A stretch of DNA of 12,427 nucleotides from Chitinophaga pinensis. Lineage in GTDB: Bacteria > Bacteroidota > Bacteroidia > Flavobacteriales_D > Crocinitomicaceae. The notes under the pieces are model-generated. The model did not search any database. It saw only the letters and a program-made list of their open reading frames with translations, and was not told the origin of the DNA. The DNA lies in the NCBI GenBank assembly GCA_945870115.1, contig CAMBRH010000080.1:1-12427 (forward strand), in the 5' to 3' direction. The position numbers were made by a program, and so were the translations under genes. Every line of letters begins with the position of its first letter. Position 1 is the stretch's first letter. This document shows, one piece after another, positions 1 through 7,736 of this stretch.

Positions 1-1
1 G

Positions 2-163
2 GCAAAACAACAAATTCAAGTTTACGATGCCGTTGGCCTATTGATTAAGGAGTTTGAGATTTTACAAACAACTGAAATCGACATAAGTAATTTACCAAGT
101 GGACTTTATTTTATTCATCTAAAGAAGGATCCACAATTTTATCGTAAAATTATAAAGTTATGA
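2..163 (+). CDS. C-terminal end of a secreted protein with a type IX (Por) sorting tail, 5' partial
   Basis: This reading frame is open from the left edge and ends with TGA at 161-163, giving the last 53 residues of a larger protein. It has the typical build of the type A type IX secretion sorting domain: a short beta strand (QIQVYDAVGLLIK), a middle part with the ISNLPSGLYFIHL core, and a basic end (RKIIKL). Tails of this kind direct Bacteroidota proteins through the type IX system across the outer membrane, after which the tail is removed and the protein is anchored at the surface or released. The functional domain lies outside the window, so its activity is unknown. No convincing terminator follows the stop. 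Confidence 0.85.
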   Translation, partial: AKQQIQVYDAVGLLIKEFEILQTTEIDISNLPSGLYFIHLKKDPQFYRKIIKL

Positions 164-291
164 TTATATTAACAGAAGAACCAATAATTATTTACGCAAA
201 CGATAAGTCATAAAAAGAAGAACGAAGCGCCCGACTTCAAAAAAATGATAGACAAAAAACTTACTTTCAATTCTTTCAAAAAACAGACACT

Positions 292-1017
292 ATGAAGCAA
301 ACAACAATATTAGGACACAGTAATTTAACAGTCAACAGAATTGGACTTAACGGTAAGCCAGAATACGTCAAACAAGCTTGCGAACAAAGTCTTCAAAATT
401 TGGGAGTTGATACAATTGATTTGTATTACATGCATAGGCAAGACCCGAAGGTGGAAATTGAAGAAATTGTTGGTGCAATGAGCGATTTAGTAAAACAAGG
501 AAAGGTAAAACACATAGGAATTTGTGAGGCTAATGCAGAAATGATTCGAAGGGCACATGCGGTTCATCCCCTTACAGCCGTGCAAAATGAATATTCTATG
601 TGGAGCCGTGAACCCGAACAAGAGATTTTGGATGTGTGTCAAGAACTCGGAATCACATTTGTCGCCTATAGTCCTCTTGGTCGGGGGTTCTTAACTGGAG
701 CAATCAAAAGTCGAGCAGATTTAGAAGCAAGTGATTGGCGTCTTACACTTCCTCGCTTTACAGATGAAGCGATAAAGGAAAATCTAAAATTTGTAGAGCT
801 TGTTGAGCAAATTGCACAGGACAAAAAAGTTTCCAAAGCACAAGTAGCTCTTGCTTGGGTTCTTAGTCAAAACGAAAAAATCGTAACTATTCCAGGTACT
901 AGAAAAATTCAGCGTCTCGAAGAAAATTTAGGTGCATTTGAAGTGGGATTAACAAATTCTGATTTGGCTAAAATTCAAAATTCTATGCCATCACAAACAA
1001 TTGGAAATCGTTATTAA
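292..1017 (+). CDS. Aldo/keto reductase with large internal deletion, probably inactive
   Basis: The 241-residue product is clearly an aldo/keto reductase of the roughly 330-residue, NADP(H)-dependent TIM-barrel type. Recognisable blocks are the N-terminal strand (LGHSNLTVNRIGL), RPEYV-like GKPEYVKQAC, GVDTIDLYYMHRQD, the VAYSPLGRGFLTGAIKS block, ALAWVLSQ, and the cofactor-binding end IPGTRKIQRLEENL. Right after IGL at residues 17-19 the sequence jumps to NGKPEYV, so about 90 residues are missing in frame. The missing part would carry the catalytic Asp and Tyr (DTAxxYG block) and the Lys (ATKFG block); only the His (H48) of the tetrad remains. The frame is otherwise open, so it may still be translated, but a working enzyme is unlikely. 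The ATG at 292 is favoured because it begins the usual N-terminal strand of the family; no Shine-Dalgarno is visible. The deletion could be real or an assembly error. Confidence 0.8.
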   Translation: MKQTTILGHSNLTVNRIGLNGKPEYVKQACEQSLQNLGVDTIDLYYMHRQDPKVEIEEIVGAMSDLVKQGKVKHIGICEANAEMIRRAHAVHPLTAVQNEYSMWSREPEQEILDVCQELGITFVAYSPLGRGFLTGAIKSRADLEASDWRLTLPRFTDEAIKENLKFVELVEQIAQDKKVSKAQVALAWVLSQNEKIVTIPGTRKIQRLEENLGAFEVGLTNSDLAKIQNSMPSQTIGNRY

Positions 1018-1034
1018 AAAATTAAACCAAAAAA

Positions 1035-1262
1035 ATGAATAAAATTATTTGGAAAGAAATATCGAAATTTTTATCAGATGTATTCTTTTTGACAGCAGGT
1101 GAAAGTTTGTATTTCGCTTAATATAAAATAGACATTCTAATCATGGGGACTGCGATTTTACGTCAATTCATATTCATTTGTGGGTTTACTTATTATATTT
1201 TTGATTTCATGCTGCTTTGGTTTTATTTGGAAAAACAAATGACAATAAATATGGAACAATAA
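1035..1262 (+). pseudogene. Small hydrophobic reading frame interrupted by an in-frame stop
   Basis: An ATG at 1035 opens a frame of 28 codons that ends at TAA (1119-1121). The same frame then stays open to a second TAA at 1260-1262, and an internal ATG at 1143 would give a 39-residue peptide. The second half is strongly hydrophobic (around RQFIFICGFTYYIFDFMLLW), suggesting one membrane segment followed by YLEKQM. Its last stop overlaps the start of the next membrane-protein frame by one base (TAATG), an arrangement typical of translational coupling. Either this is one 75-codon gene with a nonsense mutation, or only the 39-residue peptide is real, or the frame is chance. I do not recognise a family. 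The damaged genes on both sides favour decay. Confidence 0.3.
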
Positions 1263-1763
1263 TGAACAATAGCACTATAAAGAAATATTTGTTCAACTGT
1301 TTTCTTTTGACACTTCCCATTCTAATCTGGAATATTTTTTTGACTAAGAAATTACCAAAAGACTTCCAGCCTGACATATTTTGGAAAGACATACCAGCAT
1401 TCTTGACTTATGGCGAGAATATTTCAAGGATTGCGGTTTTCATGTTGTCATTATTAATTCCATTGAGTGTTTCTACAATAATTCAAAAGAGGGGCTTATT
1501 CTTATATATAATCGGGACAATATTATACTTTGCCTCATGGATTGCTTTAATTTATTTTCCAAACACTAAATGGAGTCCATTCTGCCCTGGGTTTTATGGC
1601 ACCGGCATATACTCCAATATTATGGTTAATTGGAATAGGACTGATTGGAAATTCGTTTTATTTCAATTTGCCTTATAGACGCTCACTATTTATTTTGACA
1701 TCAATAGTGTTTTTGATATTTCATAACCTTCACACTTTAAAAATATATTTTAGGACACATTAA
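1262..1763 (+). pseudogene. Frameshifted multi-pass membrane protein gene of unknown function
   Basis: From the ATG at 1262 the frame codes for a hydrophobic protein through TKWS (codon at 1574), but then runs on as unconvincing polar sequence to a stop at 1676-1678. The +1 frame takes over at once with good membrane-protein sequence, including GFMAPAYTPILWLIGIGL and NLPYRRSLFILTSIVFLIF, ending at TAA 1761-1763. Removing one C of the pair at 1577-1578 joins the two parts into a continuous protein of 166 residues with about five membrane segments (near residues 9-27, 55-73, 79-98, 118-134 and 141-154). I do not recognise the family. The upstream frame overlaps its start by one base. A sequencing error would look the same as a true mutation. 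Confidence 0.7.
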
Positions 1764-2212
1764 TCAAAAAAAACAGCATACTCCTAACACTATATACCCA
1801 AAAGTGGAGATTTTATGGATAAATGAAGATTTGTGCTTCGAAATCGACACCATTGCATTGCCTGCAAACCGATTAGGTTTTTAGAATGCTAGCAATTGAA
1901 ATTTTATATTCACTAGCCCACAGGATTCCTTGCACATGAAGTGAAAATTTTTTGGAAATAAAGATACAAAAACCATTAGCTAAAAAAAACCTTTTCTTTT
2001 TATTCAGATTAATGTTATTAAGTGAATCTTTAAATTATATAATTTATCCAAATAATAGTGTAACAAAAAGTGAATTTTTTTTGTTATATTTGTATATTAA
2101 GATTTAAAAAGAAAATATAAGCAAATTAGTTTTTCTTTTTTTTAAGAGCACACTATCCTTGAAAATAAAAAAGTTCAAATACAGGAATTTTATAGAATTA
2201 ATTGAATAAAAA
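1764..2212. other. Non-coding stretch of about 450 bases ahead of the co-chaperone genes
   Basis: I find no recognisable gene, RNA or strong hairpin here. The left part (about 1770-1930) is slightly less AT-rich than the rest and may be the remains of old coding sequence: one frame is open from 1741 to 1884 but matches nothing I know. The right part is extremely AT-rich with several T and A runs, and carries the likely promoter of the dnaJ-type gene at 2085-2092 and a leader of roughly 115 bases. Confidence 0.6.
2085..2092 (+). promoter_or_regulatory. Bacteroidota-type -7 promoter element for cbpA-cbpM
   Basis: TATATTTG matches the TAnnTTTG -7 consensus of the main sigma factor in Bacteroidota. 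It lies about 120 bases before the cbpA ATG. No clear TTG -33 element occurs at the usual 17-23 base distance; a run of eight T residues (2075-2082) sits just upstream instead. No CIRCE-like inverted repeat or other heat-shock operator is visible. Confidence 0.45.
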
Positions 2213-3106
2213 ATGGAGTTTAAGGATTATTACAAAATATTAGAAATACCCAAAACAGCTTCACCAGAAGAAGTGAAAAAAGCTTATCGAAAACTTGCAA
2301 GAAAATATCATCCTGACCTGAATCCAAATAACGTAGAATCAGAGAAAAAGTTCAAGGAGATAAATGAGGCAAACGAAGTGTTGAGTCATCCTGAAAATCG
2401 CAAAAAATACGATCAATATGGAAAAGATTGGAAACATGCGGACGCTTTTGAATCACAAAAAAACAATCAGCAACAATCTTATCGTAATTCTGGAGCTCAA
2501 AATCAAGAATACTCGGGAGATTTTTCTGATTTCTTTGAATCAATGTTTGGTGGACAAGGAAGAGAAAACAATCAAAGGAGATTTAGAGGACAAGATATTA
2601 ATGCGTCTTTGAAATTAAAATTAACGGATGTTTACAAAACCCAAAGTCAAACAATTACAGTAAACGGAAAAAATATTCGTATCAAAATTCCTGCTGGTGT
2701 TGAAAATGGTCAGATTATTAAAATTGCTGGACATGGAACAGCAGGTGAAAATGGTGGACCAAATGGAGATTTATACATTACTTTTTCAATTGAAAATGAT
2801 ACAAAATTCAAACGAGATGGAAGTAATCTGCAGTTCAATGTAGAATTAGATTTGTATACTTCCCTTTTGGGTGGTGAAATTTTGCTTGATACCTTAGAAG
2901 GAAAAGTAAAACTAAAAGTTTCTCCAGAAACTCAAGTTGGAACAAAGGTGAAACTAAAAGGAAAAGGATTTCCAATTTACAAGAAAGAAAACGAATTTGG
3001 AGATTTATACATTACTTATCAAGTTAAGTTGCCAACAAATCTCAACGAAGAAGAAAAAGAACTATTTTTAAAACTAAAATCGATTAGAAACAATGGAAGC
3101 AAATAA
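2213..3106 (+). CDS. cbpA: DnaJ-type co-chaperone, CbpA class (no zinc finger)
   Basis: This is a 297-residue cytosolic Hsp40 that would deliver clients to DnaK (Hsp70) and stimulate its ATPase. Residues 1-70 form a full J domain with the essential HPD at 33-35 (KYHPDLNP) and the DQYG end. Residues about 85-125 are a Gln/Asn/Gly/Phe-rich linker (DFSDFFESMFGG). Residues about 128-275 are the two C-terminal substrate-binding domains, with IKIPAGVENGQ, GDLYITF and a second FGDLYITY. The CxxCxGxG zinc repeats of true DnaJ are absent and the length fits CbpA rather than the roughly 370-residue DnaJ. The ATG at 2213 starts directly before the J domain and is preceded by an A-rich leader. The cbpM gene overlaps its last 14 bases, which supports the CbpA assignment. 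Confidence 0.9.
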   Translation: MEFKDYYKILEIPKTASPEEVKKAYRKLARKYHPDLNPNNVESEKKFKEINEANEVLSHPENRKKYDQYGKDWKHADAFESQKNNQQQSYRNSGAQNQEYSGDFSDFFESMFGGQGRENNQRRFRGQDINASLKLKLTDVYKTQSQTITVNGKNIRIKIPAGVENGQIIKIAGHGTAGENGGPNGDLYITFSIENDTKFKRDGSNLQFNVELDLYTSLLGGEILLDTLEGKVKLKVSPETQVGTKVKLKGKGFPIYKKENEFGDLYITYQVKLPTNLNEEEKELFLKLKSIRNNGSK

Positions 3107-3389
3107 GCTTATTCGCATCGAAAAAGTATGTCTCAGTTATTCAGTTGACGTATCTTTTATTCAGTCTCTAAATGAACTTGGTCACATTGAATTAATCCTT
3201 GAAAAAGATGTTCATTATATTCCCGAAAAGCAATTAAAAGCACTCGAAAGCTTCTTGTATTTTCACACGGAATTAAAAATTAATTTAGAAGGAATTGATG
3301 CAATTGCCCATTTACTTTTAAAAAATGAGCACTTGCAAAATGAGTTAATACTTCTTCAAAATAAATTAAGTTTTTACACGCATAAATAA
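3093..3389 (+). CDS. cbpM: Chaperone modulator CbpM
   Basis: The 98-residue protein resembles the CbpM/MerR-like helical family, which in E. coli binds the J domain of CbpA and blocks its work with DnaK. Supporting features are the short N-terminal part (LIRIEKVC), a predicted helix ending in LNELGHIEL, the ending of the first domain IPEKQLKALESFLYFHTEL with a basic-acidic helix pattern, and a C-terminal heptad-like coiled coil (LLLKNEHLQNELILLQNKL). It starts inside the end of cbpA in another frame, so the two are very likely translated in concert. Sequence similarity to characterised CbpM is modest and the assignment relies strongly on the gene pair. It faces the GH31 gene tail to tail, with only 26 bases between the stops and no clear terminator. 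Confidence 0.8.
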   Translation: MEANKLIRIEKVCLSYSVDVSFIQSLNELGHIELILEKDVHYIPEKQLKALESFLYFHTELKINLEGIDAIAHLLLKNEHLQNELILLQNKLSFYTHK

Positions 3390-3415
3390 GAAAAGGCTAA
3401 AAAGTTTTTAAAATT

Positions 3416-5824
3416 TTAATCCTTCTTCTCTGCCGTAATGTGCAATTGACTAAAATTTTTGTCAATAACTAACTCATGAACATTTCCATTTTGCTTAGAG
3501 GTAAATTGGGCAGTTTTGTTATCTGCATAAATACTTTTTACTTCAAAAGGCAAATTATGAATTACCAATTTGAATTTTTGGTATTCGGCATCAAAATCTC
3601 CTTCTTTGTGTTGATTAATTACCAAACTCTCAGGACGACCAGAAACTTGCAAAGTTCTCAATGAAAAACGCCCTTTTTTGTAATCATAGCCGTCTCCACC
3701 ATCTGCATAAATACGGGATTTTGTTTCTTCTAAAGAAAAATAAACATCTATTTGTAATTCTTCTATTTTCTTTTCACCAACATACTGCTGCACAGGATAT
3801 TTTGGAATACAGGCACCTTCTCGAATAAAAATAGGAATGGTTTTTATCGTTGCATCTACCCATACCTCTTCTCCTCCAACAACTCGTTCACCAGTCCACC
3901 AATTGATCCAAGTTCCGCGTGGAATATACATTCTTCGTCCCATCGTATTAGGTTCCAAAATCGGACAAACCAAAATATGATTTCCAAAAATAAATTCGTC
4001 AGTTCTAAAATGAGTTTGACTATCTTCTTGATCGTAATAGAACAATGGCTTAATCATCGGAGTACCATGCTGAATGTATTCCCAAAACATGGTATAAATG
4101 TAAGGCAATAAAGTATAACGAATTTCTATAAAACTGCGAACAATATCCGTAACATCTTTCCCAAAAGTCCAAGGTTCTTGCTCACCGTGGTGACCTGAAC
4201 TGTGTACTCTGCAAAATGGATGAAAAACACCTAATTGAACCCATCTAGCAAATAACTCAGCTGAAGGTTGTTCAGCAAAACCACCAATATCTGAACCCGT
4301 AAAGCCAATTCCACTGATGTTCATGCGTTGCACCTGTATGTTTGCTACCCATAAATGTTCCCAAGAAGCTACGTTATCACCAGTCCACGATGAGGTGTAG
4401 CGTTGAGTTCCACTGTAGGCTGCACGAGTAATGATAAAAGGTCTTTTTGGATATGCAAATTTTTTCACACCTTCATACGTTGCTCGTGCCATTTGCATTC
4501 CATAAATATTGTGTGCTTTTCTATGAGAACACGGATGTCCATCGTAATTGTGACGAACATCTAAAGGAAATGTTTTCCCTGGAATTTCCATTACTGCAGG
4601 TTCATTCATATCGTTCCAAACTCCTTTTACACCAATGTCTTCAATTAATTCTTTAAATAATCCTTCCCACCATTTTCTCACTTCTGGATTGGTGTAATCA
4701 GGAAAATAACAGTCACCCGGCCACACTTTTCCTTTCATCATTGGGCCATCAGAACGCTGGCAGAAATAACCTTTCTCTAATGCTTCTGCAAAAACTGGAT
4801 AATCTTTGTCAATTTTTATTCCCGGATCAATTATCACAACTACTTTAAAACCATCATCTTTTAATTCAGCAACCATTTTTTTTGGATCTGGAAAATAATC
4901 TTTTCTCCAAGTAAAACATCGAAAACCTTCCATATAGTCGATATCCAAATACAAAGCATCGCAAGGAATTTGCAAATCTCGAAATTTTTTGGCCAAGGCT
5001 CTAAAATTACTTTCAGGATAATAACTCCATTTACTTTGATGATAACCCAAAGCCCACATTGGTGGCATTTCTGGAACACCGGTAAGTTGCGTGTAATTTT
5101 TAATTACCTCTTTGCTTGAAGGGCCATAAAAAAAGTAATAATTCATTTCGCCTCCATCAGCCCAAAAAGAAGTAACATCAAGGCGTTCGTGACTAAAATC
5201 AAAATGTGTTCTGAACGTATTATCGAAAAAAATACCGTAAGCAGAATTGTTGTTCAAACCGATAAAAAATGGTATTGTTTTGTATATTGGATCTTTGTCC
5301 TTTGCAAAGGCATATTCGTCCGTATTCCAATTGGTATAACGATTTCCTTTTAAATTCAAATGACTTGGTTTATCTCCCAATCCAAAAAAACTTTCGCCTT
5401 TTGGTGAGTGTTTTGACATTTTAACAATATCTCCTCCAAATTCGTGGTTTTCTTCGTAATGAAAACCTAATTCATCTTCTAAAATAGGAATTCCTTCCAG
5501 CGTATAAATCCCAATTCTCATGTTTTCTTTCGAAACATAAATCTTAATTTTCGCTGTGGAAATAATGTAATAATCACCATCTTCTGAAAAATCAAGTTCA
5601 TTGTATCCTTTTGGATAATTATCAGCTAATGCGTATGAAAAATCATCCTCAAATGCTCCTTCTGTTGCATATCGAAATCGAACGACACTATCTCTCAAAA
5701 TAGTTAATCGCAGAGAAATATTATTTTTTGCATGAAAAGTGTATGTATCTACATGTTTTTCAAAACTTACAATTGCTTTAGGAAATAAATTTCCTTTAAA
5801 TTCAAGGTTTGTATTAATGATCAT
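3416..5824 (-). CDS. GH31 family alpha-glucosidase, cytosolic
   Basis: This 802-residue protein is a glycoside hydrolase family 31 enzyme that would release glucose from the non-reducing ends of alpha-glucans or malto-oligosaccharides. Residues about 1-250 are the N-terminal beta-sandwich domain (FFGLGDKPSHLNLKG), about 250-600 the catalytic barrel, and the remainder the C-terminal beta domains, including a DUF5110-like part. The signature GVWNDMNEPA places the nucleophile at D405, and SSWTGDN places the acid/base at D483. LYLDIDYM (D294, D296) and GFTGSDIGGF are also typical. No signal peptide is present, so it should act in the cytosol, unlike the exported GH31 enzymes of polysaccharide utilisation loci. 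Its ATG lies 3 bases after the glgB stop and it is the last gene of the operon. A glycogen or maltodextrin recycling role is inferred from context; the exact linkage specificity cannot be read. Confidence 0.9.
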   Translation of the reverse strand: MIINTNLEFKGNLFPKAIVSFEKHVDTYTFHAKNNISLRLTILRDSVVRFRYATEGAFEDDFSYALADNYPKGYNELDFSEDGDYYIISTAKIKIYVSKENMRIGIYTLEGIPILEDELGFHYEENHEFGGDIVKMSKHSPKGESFFGLGDKPSHLNLKGNRYTNWNTDEYAFAKDKDPIYKTIPFFIGLNNNSAYGIFFDNTFRTHFDFSHERLDVTSFWADGGEMNYYFFYGPSSKEVIKNYTQLTGVPEMPPMWALGYHQSKWSYYPESNFRALAKKFRDLQIPCDALYLDIDYMEGFRCFTWRKDYFPDPKKMVAELKDDGFKVVVIIDPGIKIDKDYPVFAEALEKGYFCQRSDGPMMKGKVWPGDCYFPDYTNPEVRKWWEGLFKELIEDIGVKGVWNDMNEPAVMEIPGKTFPLDVRHNYDGHPCSHRKAHNIYGMQMARATYEGVKKFAYPKRPFIITRAAYSGTQRYTSSWTGDNVASWEHLWVANIQVQRMNISGIGFTGSDIGGFAEQPSAELFARWVQLGVFHPFCRVHSSGHHGEQEPWTFGKDVTDIVRSFIEIRYTLLPYIYTMFWEYIQHGTPMIKPLFYYDQEDSQTHFRTDEFIFGNHILVCPILEPNTMGRRMYIPRGTWINWWTGERVVGGEEVWVDATIKTIPIFIREGACIPKYPVQQYVGEKKIEELQIDVYFSLEETKSRIYADGGDGYDYKKGRFSLRTLQVSGRPESLVINQHKEGDFDAEYQKFKLVIHNLPFEVKSIYADNKTAQFTSKQNGNVHELVIDKNFSQLHITAEKKD

Positions 5825-5827
5825 CTT

Positions 5828-7735
5828 TTACAATTTTTTTAATGAATAAATGCTAATTGCCAATGGAGCTAAAGTGAATTCTGCTGAATGCATTTGATTA
5901 TGAAAACTTAGTTTATCAGCTAAAACTTCATTCGTATTGACAACTCCTGAGCCTCCAAATTCTAAAGCGTCACTGCATAAAATCTCCTGCCAAGGTCCTT
6001 CATGTGGCAATCCGACACGGTAATCGTTTAAAACAACTGGAGTCATATTACAAAGCACAAATAAATCGTCTTTTGAATTTTTTCCCTTTCGAACAAAAGC
6101 TAAAACGCTATTTTCAACGTCATCGTAACTTATCCATTGAAATCCACTTGCGTTAAATTGTAATTCAAATAAGGCTTTTTCTGTTTTATATAAATTATTT
6201 AATGCTTTTACCCAAGTTTGGATTCCTTTGTAATCTGGATTATCCAATAAATGCCAATCCAAAGAGTTTTGAAAATCCCATTCACTTTCTTGACCAAACT
6301 CCGCTCCCATAAACATTAATTTTGCTCCAGGATGCGTAAACATATTACCAAATAATAACCTTAAATTTGCTCGTCTTTGCCAATGATCTCCTGGCATTCT
6401 TCCCATAATGCTTTTCTTTCCATAAACAACCTCATCATGACTCAAAGGCAGCATAAAGTTTTCTGTAAATGCATAGGTTAAGGAAAAACTAATTTCATTG
6501 TGGTGGTATTTTCTGTAAATAGATTCTTTTTTGTAATATTCCAGGGTATCGTGCATCCAGCCCATCATCCATTTCATGCCAAAACCTAAGCCACCTAAAA
6601 AAGTTGGGCGACTTACCATAGGAAAACTTGTGCTTTCTTCAGCAATTGTTTGAACATCAGGATATTCTCTATAAACAGAAGTGTTTAATTCTTTTAAGAA
6701 ATCAATCACTGCCAAATTTTCTCTACCTCCAAATTGATTTGGTTCCCACTCTCCATCTTTTCGTGAATAATCTAAATAAAGCATGGAAGCAACAGCATCA
6801 ACTCTCAAACCATCTGCATGAAATTGATCTAACCAAAAAATAGCATTACTCAATAAAAAAGAACAGACTTCTGGTCTTTCGTAATTAAAAATCAAAGATT
6901 TCCAATCTGGATGATAACCTTTCCTAATATCTGGATGCTCATACAAATTAGAACCATCAAAATTTCCTAATCCGTGTGCATCATCTGGGAAATGCGATGG
7001 AACCCAGTCTAAAATTACACCAATACCCTTTTGATGAAAGGCATTTATTAAAAATTTAAAATCTTCCGGAGCTCCAAAACGACTTGTCGGTGCAAAATAT
7101 CCTACCAATTGATAACCCCAAGAAGGATCATACGGATATTCCATGATTGGCATAAATTCTACATGTGTGAATCCCATCTCAGAAACGTAATTAACCATTT
7201 CCAAAGCCATCTCTTTGTAAGTTAGAAATTGGTTATTTTCAATATGTCTTTTCCAAGAAGCAGCATGAACTTCATAAACCGAAAAAGGCTTATCTAAGGA
7301 ATTGTGTTCCTCTCGGATTTTCATCCAATTTTGATCTTCCCAAGTATATTTAGCTTCCCAAATAATAGATGCAGTATGCGGAGGATGCTCACAATAACGA
7401 GCAAATGGATCTGCTTTTTCAGTTACTGAATTATTATTATTTACAATTCTGTATTTATAAATTTCTCCGTGACCAATATTTGGTATAAAACCTTCCCAAA
7501 TTCCTGAACCGTCCCAACGCACATTGAGTTTGTGGGAATTTGTAAAATGATTAAAATTACCTATTACAAAAACTTCTTTTGCACTTGGCGCCCAGACAGC
7601 GAAATAAGTTCCTTCGACTTCATTTAAAGAGATACAATGAGAACCTAGTTTTTCATACAAACGTATGTGTTTTCCAGCTCGAAATAAGTTAATATCAAAT
7701 TCTGTTAAAAGACTATGAACGATTACATTTTCCAT
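5828..7735 (-). CDS. glgB: 1,4-alpha-glucan branching enzyme GlgB
   Basis: GlgB cuts alpha-1,4-glucan chains and re-attaches them by alpha-1,6 bonds, making the branches of glycogen. The 635-residue protein has a CBM48 domain at about 35-125 (YFAVWAPSAKEVFVIGNFNHF region), a GH13 barrel at about 150-520 and a C-terminal all-beta domain. Catalytic residues are visible: D313 in GLRVDAVASMLYLDYSR (nucleophile), E366 in TIAEESTS (acid/base) and D434 in LSHDEVVYGKKS, with the same spacing of 53 and 68 residues as in E. coli GlgB. The first, extra N-terminal domain of the E. coli enzyme (728 residues) is missing, which is common in GH13_9 enzymes. The start lies one base after the mak stop (TAATATG), so translation is probably coupled. 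In this operon it would branch the linear glucan made by GlgE. Confidence 0.96.
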   Translation of the reverse strand: MENVIVHSLLTEFDINLFRAGKHIRLYEKLGSHCISLNEVEGTYFAVWAPSAKEVFVIGNFNHFTNSHKLNVRWDGSGIWEGFIPNIGHGEIYKYRIVNNNNSVTEKADPFARYCEHPPHTASIIWEAKYTWEDQNWMKIREEHNSLDKPFSVYEVHAASWKRHIENNQFLTYKEMALEMVNYVSEMGFTHVEFMPIMEYPYDPSWGYQLVGYFAPTSRFGAPEDFKFLINAFHQKGIGVILDWVPSHFPDDAHGLGNFDGSNLYEHPDIRKGYHPDWKSLIFNYERPEVCSFLLSNAIFWLDQFHADGLRVDAVASMLYLDYSRKDGEWEPNQFGGRENLAVIDFLKELNTSVYREYPDVQTIAEESTSFPMVSRPTFLGGLGFGMKWMMGWMHDTLEYYKKESIYRKYHHNEISFSLTYAFTENFMLPLSHDEVVYGKKSIMGRMPGDHWQRRANLRLLFGNMFTHPGAKLMFMGAEFGQESEWDFQNSLDWHLLDNPDYKGIQTWVKALNNLYKTEKALFELQFNASGFQWISYDDVENSVLAFVRKGKNSKDDLFVLCNMTPVVLNDYRVGLPHEGPWQEILCSDALEFGGSGVVNTNEVLADKLSFHNQMHSAEFTLAPLAISIYSLKKL

Positions 7736-7736
7736 A

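Noticed and set aside
210..240. A G/C-rich patch GAACGAAGCGCCCGACTTC considered as an integron attC-like site or a terminator.
   Set aside because: It lacks the paired core sites and long imperfect stem of attC, forms only a four-base stem and has no following T-run.
245..295. A 16-codon frame whose TGA overlaps the ATG of the reductase (ATGA).
   Set aside because: Very short, low complexity and with no family signal; such overlaps occur by chance in AT-rich DNA. It could also be a leader peptide, but nothing supports that.
1207..1392. Minus-strand 61-codon frame opposite the membrane protein gene.
   Set aside because: It is antisense to better-supported coding sequence and its hydrophobic look mirrors that gene.
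1741..1884. An open frame downstream of the broken membrane protein gene.
   Set aside because: No start codon in a sensible place, no recognisable motif and no link to flanking genes; treated as possible remnant only.
2075..2082. Run of eight T residues beside the cbpA promoter, as a possible phase-variation tract.
   Set aside because: Runs of this length are common in this AT-rich spacer, and a housekeeping co-chaperone is not a likely target for phase switching.
3390..3415. A/T-only inverted sequence between cbpM and the GH31 gene, as a possible two-way terminator.
   Set aside because: AAAAAGTTTTT leaves no loop and has no G/C pairs, so it is unlikely to fold as a terminator.
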